Assembly: GCA_900772775.1 (NCBI GenBank)
Contig: CAAGRW010000101.1
Location: 1 to 18,715 of the forward strand
Length of the DNA stretch: 18,715 nt
Reading direction: 5' to 3'
From: Candidatus Rifleibacteriota bacterium
Lineage (GTDB): Bacteria; Vulcanimicrobiota; Xenobia; Xenobiales; Xenobiaceae
Shown piece after piece: positions 13,612 through 18,715 of the stretch. Every line of letters starts with the position of its first letter. The stretch's first letter is position 1. The position numbers were made by a program, and so were the translations under genes. Below the pieces are notes generated by a model. It worked only from the letters and a program-made list of their open reading frames with translations, searched no databases and was not told the origin of the DNA.

Positions 13612-15065
13612 AAGTGAACATTCTTTTCTTTGTAACTAGTTTCTTTAGCTCTAGTCATAGTTTGTGAGTAAGTTGGCTCATTGTCTTGGGGGCGACTATT
13701 TTTCTTTTTGGCTCTAGTCCAGTTGCGCCCGTCTCTACCTGTAGTAGGAATAAGCACTTCTTCGACTACCGAGACCTTAAAGTCTATGCTCAAATCTAAT
13801 AGACAAGCATACTGGTGGCCGTCTACGCGTTTAGAAATATCTACTTGTTGGCCTGGTTGCAAAGGATTGATAAGGTAGCTTTCTACAACATCCCATTGAG
13901 CGTTCTTTTTGTGGCTTTTAACCATAAATTTAACCATAAAAGGTTTCTGTACAGCCAATTCTCCGGTATTGCGAATAGTAGCCTTTATTTCGTAAGCTGT
14001 AGCGTAAAATGACATCTGACGTAATACATCAAATTCGACTACTTCCGGTTTAGCCGGTTCCGGTTGCTTTTCTCTAGGATTAGCAGTTGTAGGATAATTG
14101 TAAGCGGTACGCCCGCTGGGAACGGCAGAGTAGCTGATAGTGGCTGGCTGCGCTTGTTGTTCGTTAGAAGGGTGATTTATATTAAAGTCGGCAGCACTCA
14201 TACCTGCGGACATAGTGGACATTTGGCTCAATCCGGAAGGGTAGCGAATGCTCGGAGAATTGGCCATAGAAGCCACATCGTTTATACTACGTGGCGATTC
14301 TGTAGTAACTTGGCGGTTGCCAACATTGGATACGGAAACGATGGGACGCTCGTAAGGGGAGCTTTTTGCATTTTTAGTAGTTAAACCGCCCATACCGGCT
14401 TCAGGAAAAGCCGGGTTTTCCATAGAGTCGGGCATAGAAACAGAAGTACTGTAAGTACCGTTGGCATTAGGTAAAGCTTCTAAAGGAGGCATACCAAAAA
14501 CGTTGCCGCCGCTTTGAATGCTAGCTAAATAGGCATTTTTGGCACTGACACGTCCGTTTAAGGCCGGTAGAGGAGCTGTGGCTAATTGATCATTCTGGTT
14601 GGCAGCATTGTTGCTGCCGCTGAAATTAGCTGTTTGTACGGCAATTTGCTGTCCATTTTGGGTGACGGAAGCTTTTATTACTTTGCACAGATCTTTCAGT
14701 TGAACGACCAAATCATTTTCGTATAAGCCTGCCGGAGCTTCCAATTTGACACTTTGGCCATTATAGATGCAATAAGAACGGCCCACTGTAATAGTGAGCA
14801 TCGATTCTGACCAAGAAGCTTCCAACTTGTTGCCGTCAAACTCGACTGAAGCGCCGGTGGCTCTAAGTAGAGGTGTGGCCTTGACGGCTAAATCTTGACC
14901 AGTTGAGCCTATAACAGCAGAGCGCTCCAAAGCTTGGCCGTTTACCAAAACATCGGGATTGATTTGTGCTTGGGGCTGTTGAGCCGAAGCTAAGCCGCCG
15001 AGCACGCCGAACAGCAACACCAAACATAGGAGCAGCCAAGTCGGCCGCCGACGATTATGTACCAT
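13608..15065 (-). CDS. Exported protein with copper-amine-oxidase-N-like domain
   Basis: This protein of 485 residues starts at MVHNRRRPTW, where GCGAGGAG sits about 7 bases upstream. The frame is open to 15191, but that extension overlaps aroC and has no ribosome site. An RRR n-region and hydrophobic core (10-24) end in ASA|QQ, a typical signal peptide. Residues about 36-147 (VLVNG, a hydrophobic strand pattern, YNGQSVKLEAPAGLYENDLVVQLKDL) resemble the copper amine oxidase N-terminal domain, a surface or adhesion-type module. A Ser/Asn/Pro/Met-rich linker spans about 150-335. A C-terminal beta-sandwich-like domain (about 343-440, with ATIRNTGE) suggests an Ig/CARDB-like fold. The tail is basic and polar. 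It probably acts at the cell envelope; its substrate or partner is unknown. Confidence 0.75.
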   Translation of the reverse strand: MVHNRRRPTWLLLCLVLLFGVLGGLASAQQPQAQINPDVLVNGQALERSAVIGSTGQDLAVKATPLLRATGASVEFDGNKLEASWSESMLTITVGRSYCIYNGQSVKLEAPAGLYENDLVVQLKDLCKVIKASVTQNGQQIAVQTANFSGSNNAANQNDQLATAPLPALNGRVSAKNAYLASIQSGGNVFGMPPLEALPNANGTYSTSVSMPDSMENPAFPEAGMGGLTTKNAKSSPYERPIVSVSNVGNRQVTTESPRSINDVASMANSPSIRYPSGLSQMSTMSAGMSAADFNINHPSNEQQAQPATISYSAVPSGRTAYNYPTTANPREKQPEPAKPEVVEFDVLRQMSFYATAYEIKATIRNTGELAVQKPFMVKFMVKSHKKNAQWDVVESYLINPLQPGQQVDISKRVDGHQYACLLDLSIDFKVSVVEEVLIPTTGRDGRNWTRAKKKNSRPQDNEPTYSQTMTRAKETSYKEKNVHF

Positions 15066-15141
15066 ACCAACACTCCTCGCAAACTTCATGTGGCTAAAAT
15101 TTTTCTTCAGCCATGAAGCTATAATAATTTTCTTGGCAAAA

Positions 15142-15150
15142 ATTTTAGCA
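15142..15150 (-). promoter_or_regulatory. Candidate extended -10 for the exported protein
   Basis: On the minus strand TGC is followed by TAAAAT (15147-15142), about 77 bases before the start and just past the aroC stop. No well-spaced -35 was found; a TTGACT lies too close (6 bases). Confidence 0.3.
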
Positions 15151-15156
15151 AAAAAG

Positions 15157-16299
15157 TCAATGCTTTTGTAGCCTCGGCGCTGATTGCCCATTGCTTAGAG
15201 CGGCGCTTAGCACCAAATCGGCCAAGGTTATAGCCAACATAGCTTCCACAACTGGCACAGCCCTAATAGCTAGGCAAGGATCGTGACGCCCTTTTATGGC
15301 TATATTACAAGGTTGAAGTTGAGTATTTAAAGTCTCTTGCTCCAAGCCGATGCTGGGCGTAGGCTTAAAGGCCGCTCGGCCCCAAATAAGTCCTCCGGTA
15401 GATATTCCGCCCCAAATACCACCTTGGCGATTGGTTCTTAAAGTGGGGCGACCTTGCTTATTTTGCAAAGTATCGTTGGCTGCCGAGCCGCTTAAAGCGC
15501 TCAACTGAAAACCTTGGCCGATTTCTACACCTTTAACTGCCGGAATAGACATCAGCGCCGAGGCAATTTGAGCGTCAAGGCGATCAAACACAGGCTCGCC
15601 AATGGCTGCAGGCAAGCCGCGTATTGCAAAAACGAGGCTGCCGCCCCAAGAATTTCCCTCTCGCTCAGCCTGTTCCAAAAGTTGCTGTACTTGAGGCCAA
15701 GCAGAAGCTTCAGGAAAACGGGCTAAACAAGAGTCTATTTCTGAGCGGCTGAGCGTCTGTAAATATTGCTCAAATTGGCCCTCTTTGTATTGGAGACGAC
15801 AGGGGCCAATTTGTTCCAACCAAGCGACAATAGACAAGGGTTGTGGCCCGTTTGGTATCAGCCATTGGCGCAAGAATTGCTCGGCTAGAGCGCCGGCCAA
15901 CACTCTTCCTACCGTTTCGCGACCGCTGGAACGACCTCCACCGCGCCAATCGCGAAAGCCGTATTTAGCTTGCCAAGTATAATCTCCATGAGAAGGGCGA
16001 TAGACCGAAGCTAAATTTTGATAATCTTGGGAGCGCTGATCGCGATTGCGTACCATCATAGCTATGGGAGTACCTAAAGTTTGGCCTTCAAAAAGGCCGG
16101 ATAAAACTTCTAAGCGATCTTGCTCTTGGCGCAAGGTTGTAAAGCGTTGTCCGGGGCGGCGTCTATCTAAATAACGCTGAATTTCTTCTAAATCGATGGC
16201 TATTTGAGAGGGCATTCCCTCTACTACAGCTCCACAGGCTGGCCCATGTGATTCTCCAAAAGTCATCACTCTAAATATTCTGCCGAAAATATTGCCCAT
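15157..16299 (-). CDS. aroC: Chorismate synthase
   Basis: This 380-residue protein makes chorismate from 5-enolpyruvylshikimate-3-phosphate using reduced FMN, the last step of the shikimate pathway. The start MGNIFGRIFRVMTFGESHG is canonical; the open frame upstream to 16449 is a leader, not protein. Visible motifs are GESHG (15-19), DRRRPGQ (45-51), DQRSQDY (87-93), RPSHGDY (101-107), GGGRSSGRET (120-129), SIPAVKGVEIG, FKPTPS and GRHDPC followed by IRAVPVVEAM. In GGGRSSGRET a Gly replaces the usual Ala. The length is slightly above the common 360. The ribosome site is weak (AAAGAG). It is followed by the exported protein gene after 91 bp and sits away from other shikimate genes. Confidence 0.95.
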   Translation of the reverse strand: MGNIFGRIFRVMTFGESHGPACGAVVEGMPSQIAIDLEEIQRYLDRRRPGQRFTTLRQEQDRLEVLSGLFEGQTLGTPIAMMVRNRDQRSQDYQNLASVYRPSHGDYTWQAKYGFRDWRGGGRSSGRETVGRVLAGALAEQFLRQWLIPNGPQPLSIVAWLEQIGPCRLQYKEGQFEQYLQTLSRSEIDSCLARFPEASAWPQVQQLLEQAEREGNSWGGSLVFAIRGLPAAIGEPVFDRLDAQIASALMSIPAVKGVEIGQGFQLSALSGSAANDTLQNKQGRPTLRTNRQGGIWGGISTGGLIWGRAAFKPTPSIGLEQETLNTQLQPCNIAIKGRHDPCLAIRAVPVVEAMLAITLADLVLSAALSNGQSAPRLQKH

Positions 16300-16341
16300 A
16301 TTATTTTTTTTCTCTTTCGCTTTTTGACTTGTGCGCTTTCT

Positions 16342-16420
16342 CTCCAACGCCACCAAGGCTAATTGGAGCGTTTCTTTTCCACGTCGGCCAAGGTCACTCT
16401 TTTTGTACGTGCTGGAAAAG
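16342..16420 (-). promoter_or_regulatory. Two tandem hairpins in the aroC leader
   Basis: Hairpin A has CTTTTCCACGT (16374-16384) pairing with ACG (16407-16409) and TGGAAAAG (16413-16420), with a 3-base bulge. Hairpin B has CTCCAA (16342-16347) pairing with TTGGAG (16363-16368). Both would lie in an mRNA leader of about 150 bases. No T-tract or T-box motif is visible. Confidence 0.4.
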
Positions 16421-16459
16421 AGTAAAGCAATCCAATATTTAAGTGCCAATCTTTCTCAA

Positions 16460-16465
16460 ATTATA
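16460..16465 (-). promoter_or_regulatory. Candidate -10 box for aroC
   Basis: A perfect TATAAT is on the minus strand at 16465-16460. The matching -35 position (CCTAAA, 17 bases away) is poor. The start site would leave a leader of roughly 150 bases. Confidence 0.35.
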
Positions 16466-16563
16466 TGGGCAGGAAGCCTAGCTTTAGGGAGTGAAAAAAT
16501 AGTAGTTAGGAATGTAATTTCTGCAAACTGAGCATTGAAAATTCCGCAGAGGTTGGAAAAATA

Positions 16564-17004
16564 GTGGCTAAACAAAAAGAAAACTTGCCTGTAGGTTTTT
16601 TGATTACCGAAGTTAGCGAAGACGAGCGCAGAATGTGTGCCCTGGAAGTGCATTGCGCAACCGAGCTTCAAAAGGCCAGTACGGAGCTGAGAGAATTGGC
16701 TAAAGAAGCTTGTCGGTTGGCCTTAACAGAGCCGGAGGTAAGGTATCTTACCAGAAAGCACGTTCCTTGGGAGGAGGTACGCCGTCAAGAACGGGCCGTA
16801 ACTGCTCAGGTTTCCGCCGAGTGTGCCGATTATGCCAGAATAGAAGAAAAAGTATTGGCCTTAATGGGCAAGTGGTATAGCCAAGTTTGCTTAATGGAAC
16901 GTGAAATGAAAGATGGCAGCACCTTTGGGCTGCGTCTGGTTAAACTGAATAAAGAGCATTCTTGGAATATTTCTTTTGCTAAATTGGTAATCTTGCAAAT
17001 GTAA
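16564..17004 (+). CDS. Uncharacterised 146-residue protein
   Basis: The gene likely starts with GTG at 16564, behind a weak GAGG/GGA region (GAGG 11 bases away). The product is a charged, mostly helical protein: a FLITEVSEDERRM segment near the N-terminus, a long helical stretch with a Glu/Arg-rich pattern (about 30-100, including VPWEEVRRQERAVTAQV), and a short beta-prone tail. It has no signal peptide, no membrane segment and four cysteines without clear spacing. It is divergent from aroC and followed by a new promoter, so it is probably monocistronic. I do not recognise it. Confidence 0.65.
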   Translation: MAKQKENLPVGFLITEVSEDERRMCALEVHCATELQKASTELRELAKEACRLALTEPEVRYLTRKHVPWEEVRRQERAVTAQVSAECADYARIEEKVLALMGKWYSQVCLMEREMKDGSTFGLRLVKLNKEHSWNISFAKLVILQM

Positions 17005-17018
17005 GTGCCGATTGCCTG

Positions 17019-17047
17019 TTGTTTGTCGCGTGTTTATTTGATAAAAT
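17019..17047 (+). promoter_or_regulatory. Promoter of the glycine-zipper gene
   Basis: TTGTTT (17019-17024) and TAAAAT (17042-17047) have a 17-base spacer, and TG at one base before the -10 makes it extended. This is among the best promoters in the window. Confidence 0.7.
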
Positions 17048-17050
17048 GAG

Positions 17051-17187
17051 AGTGATACCGTGCGGCACGCAAAGCACCAATCACTATTCCGGGCTAGCTT
17101 GTTCCGGGAGTGTTCACAAAAGTGTTTTGAGGGCAGCTTCCGCTCACAGTTGGCGGTTGTTCCGAGGGTCGTGCAGTTATTTCTCGG
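17051..17187 (+). ncRNA. Structured 5' leader with five hairpins
   Basis: Five successive stems fall in the predicted leader of about 170 bases. H1 is AGTGAT/ATCACT (17051-17085) with inner GTGC/GCAC. H2 is TTCCGG/CCGGGA (17087-17109). H3 is CAAAA/TTTTG with a GTG loop (17117-17129). H4 is CCGC/GCGG (17140-17156). H5 is CCGAG/CTCGG (17162-17187). The ACGCAAAGC string recalls c-di-GMP-I riboswitches, but the rest of that consensus is missing. No known RNA family is assigned. Confidence 0.4.
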
Positions 17188-17223
17188 CGCGGTGTTTGAG
17201 TTTTTAGGAGGACGTTTTTTATA

Positions 17224-17826
17224 ATGTCTATAAATTCAGTAAATTCTTTTGCCAATACTTATAGCGCATCTGCTCCCGTATATAGCAAAGAAACAACCAA
17301 CACTGAAACTGCCGCCGTACAGGCAGAGCCGCAAGAAATGTTCGCTTTGAGCGAGCAAAGTGAAGAACCCGCTCCTCAAAAGCCTCCCTTTGCTACTCGT
17401 ATTGCTCGCAACGCTGCCGGTGTAGTTACCGGTGCTATCGGTGCTGCTGCTGGTGCCACCAAAGGTAGCTTGGTAGGCGCTGCCCAGGGCAAAGTCAGTA
17501 TTTCTCACGATGCTAAAGTCGTTTTACAGGCTATTGGTGCTTCCGCTGGTTTAGTAGCCGGATTGGCTATCGCTGGTACTGTCGCCGGCCCCGTCGCCTT
17601 AGTCGGTGGCTTGATCGCTGGTCCTTTGGTAGGTTCCATGGCCGGTGGTATGGTCGGTGGTGCTGTTGAAGGCCTCGGCTCCGCTATCGTCGGTGCTGGC
17701 CCCGGTGCCGTCAATGGCGCTAAAAAAGGCTTCGATATCGGTCGCACAGTAGTAGACAAGATCGTTGCTAAAGAAGCTCCCGCTCCTCAGGAGCAAGCTC
17801 CCGCTTCCGAAGAAAAAGTCGGCTAG
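17224..17826 (+). CDS. Glycine-zipper, membrane-prone protein, likely highly expressed
   Basis: In this 200-residue protein, the first 60 residues or so are polar, Ser/Thr/Glu/Gln-rich and likely disordered. Residues about 62-170 form repeated GxxxG-type glycine-zipper segments (VVTGAIGAAAGATKG, LVAGLAIAGTVAGPVALVGG, AGGMVGGAVEGLGSAIVGAG) able to pack as membrane helices or pores. The tail is Pro/Ala/Glu-rich. No classical signal peptide is visible. AGGAGG lies 12 bases upstream. Gly and Ala codons are mostly GGT and GCT, unlike the GGC-rich neighbours, which suggests selection for high expression. It has its own promoter, long leader and terminator. It could be a membrane-associated structural protein, a pore former or a bacteriocin-like peptide precursor; nothing decides among these. 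Confidence 0.75.
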   Translation: MSINSVNSFANTYSASAPVYSKETTNTETAAVQAEPQEMFALSEQSEEPAPQKPPFATRIARNAAGVVTGAIGAAAGATKGSLVGAAQGKVSISHDAKVVLQAIGASAGLVAGLAIAGTVAGPVALVGGLIAGPLVGSMAGGMVGGAVEGLGSAIVGAGPGAVNGAKKGFDIGRTVVDKIVAKEAPAPQEQAPASEEKVG

Positions 17827-17854
17827 TTTCCCCTATATATATCGATTGTCAAAG

Positions 17855-17893
17855 TGAGCTCTGCTTTCCTTATAGAAGGCAGAGCTCATTTTA
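17855..17893. terminator. Terminator shared by convergent genes
   Basis: TGAGCTCTGC (17855-17864) pairs perfectly with GCAGAGCTCA (17879-17888), with a partial TTC/GAA pairing inside, and TTTTA follows on the plus strand. It overlaps the stop codon of the minus-strand gene. The minus-strand T-run is weaker. Confidence 0.85.
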
Positions 17894-18715
17894 TGTCGCT
17901 CTGCTGTACTTTACGCAAACGTTTTTTTAAGTTACGCACGAATTTTTTTTCTTCCGGGCGCAAACTTAATTCTGAGGCTTTTTGCAACATAATTAAGCTT
18001 TCATCTATTTGGCCACGCTCTAAATAAAGTTGCCCTAAAGTTAAATAGGGATAGCCATCTTGAGGAGCGCTTTTGGCTAAAGCAGCTAGGGCTAATTTTT
18101 GTTCTTGAGGCTGATTTGTTTTAAAAGCTCCTCTAAGCCATTGAATTTTTAGAATATAATTTGTTGGCAGCCAACAAGACGAAGCTTGACCGGCCCAACA
18201 AAGTTCTAGCCAACTGCGTTGATCACTACAAAATTGGCAAATAGCTTCGGCCATAAAATCTCGAGCTGGACATTTTTGCATAAAAGGCATTTGCTTTTTT
18301 ACTTCCAAGCTTTGCATAGTAAAAATAGCCAAAAAAGCTTTAGCTTCGGCAACATATTTATTATCTTCAGGCAATTCATCTAACAAATTTTGAGCTTTTT
18401 GCCAATTATAATTGTAAATTGCCAGCCAAGTTTGTAATAGTTTGGCTGCAGGTTCCGTTCTGGAACTTAGAGCTTTAATTTCGTCTTTGCTCCAACGCCT
18501 ATGAAGAGCCCACAGAGCTGCCTGGGAGAGATCATTAGGATCAGTCTCTATTTTTACAATCTCTGAGCCGGAAATTACTTTTTTAGGGGCAGCTCCGTCT
18601 TTCAAAGCAAAAAAATCTCCGAAATTATAGACAACCCGATTGTCGCTTAAATTGCTATTATAATCGAGGATACGATGACTGATATTTACCGATAGAGAGT
18701 TTGTGTGTAACTGGG
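17886..18715 (-). CDS. TPR-like protein, N-terminus beyond the window edge
   Basis: The visible part is 275 residues. The frame stays open through 18605 up to the right edge, and the extra residues (ending NRVVYNFGDFFALKDG) look like protein, so the TTG at 18605 is not the true start. The product is helical throughout. The C-terminal segment GYPYLTLGQLYLERGQIDESLIMLQKASEL is a good tetratricopeptide repeat, followed by a basic coiled tail. Earlier helices with WLAIYNYNWQKAQNLLDELPEDNKYVAEA look like degenerate repeats. Such proteins are protein-interaction scaffolds. The N-terminal domain, and hence the real function, is outside the window. The gene converges on the glycine-zipper gene and shares its terminator. 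Confidence 0.75.
   Translation of the reverse strand, partial: QLHTNSLSVNISHRILDYNSNLSDNRVVYNFGDFFALKDGAAPKKVISGSEIVKIETDPNDLSQAALWALHRRWSKDEIKALSSRTEPAAKLLQTWLAIYNYNWQKAQNLLDELPEDNKYVAEAKAFLAIFTMQSLEVKKQMPFMQKCPARDFMAEAICQFCSDQRSWLELCWAGQASSCWLPTNYILKIQWLRGAFKTNQPQEQKLALAALAKSAPQDGYPYLTLGQLYLERGQIDESLIMLQKASELSLRPEEKKFVRNLKKRLRKVQQSDIK

Noticed and set aside
16300..16449. N-terminal extension of chorismate synthase
   Set aside because: The family starts at MGNxFGR; the upstream frame is low-complexity and falls in the hairpin leader.
17048..17110. c-di-GMP-I (GEMM) riboswitch, because of ACGCAAAGC
   Set aside because: The GGCAAACC segment, the GNRA-capped P2 and the 3' GGUU receptor part are not present.
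17019..17207. Possible 62-codon gene in the glycine-zipper leader
   Set aside because: It starts with TTG inside the -35 box and crosses five RNA stems; it looks non-coding.
17505..17759. Minus-strand Pro/Ala/Thr-rich frame
   Set aside because: It mirrors the Gly/Ala codons of the glycine-zipper gene and is a shadow.
1..18715. tRNA, rRNA, CRISPR array, insertion sequence or attachment site
   Set aside because: I read the intergenic stretches and found no cloverleaf, repeat-spacer pattern, transposase or flanking direct repeats.

Overview
The window reads as bacterial chromosome of moderate to low GC. It probably comes from an anaerobic Bacillota-type organism, possibly Negativicutes-like. 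That guess rests on four things: a NUC1-type secreted nuclease with a C-terminal Cys/His module, a small bacterial PH-domain protein, a NifS/NifU-type Fe-S gene pair, and an exported protein with a copper-amine-oxidase-N-like domain. No rRNA, tRNA, CRISPR array, transposase or integrase was seen, so the taxonomic guess is weak.

Left part (1-7390): a possible gene tail and a strong terminator precede an unrecognised Tyr/Phe/Cys-rich protein (153-842, +). Converging on it is a tight five-gene defence cassette, all on the minus strand. In transcription order it holds a 71-residue XRE-type regulator, HsdR, HsdS, HsdM and an abortive-infection (Abi_C-type) protein. Neighbours overlap by 4 bp or are separated by 1-21 bp, and a good promoter with an inverted repeat lies in front of the regulator. 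The layout suggests a self-regulated type I restriction-modification system with a second-line abortive-infection gene.

Middle (7391-11275): a long hairpin terminator separates the cassette from a two-gene minus-strand unit, made of a small conserved protein of unknown function and a secreted DNA/RNA nuclease. This unit is divergent from a ComM/YifB-type AAA+ ATPase. The pairing hints at DNA degradation or uptake but does not prove it. A bacterial PH-domain protein follows.

Fe-S block (11276-13607): a structured leader precedes a NifS/IscS cysteine desulfurase and a divergent IscU/NifU-like scaffold in which the third canonical cysteine is glycine. A long imperfect hairpin and an 80-residue six-cysteine protein follow.

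Right part (13608-18715): on the minus strand are an exported protein with a copper-amine-oxidase-N-like domain and chorismate synthase, whose likely leader holds two hairpins. Divergent from these is an unrecognised 146-residue protein. Next is a glycine-zipper, membrane-prone protein with a consensus-like promoter, a multi-hairpin leader, a strong Shine-Dalgarno and its own terminator. Last is a TPR-like protein on the minus strand, which runs off the right edge of the window.
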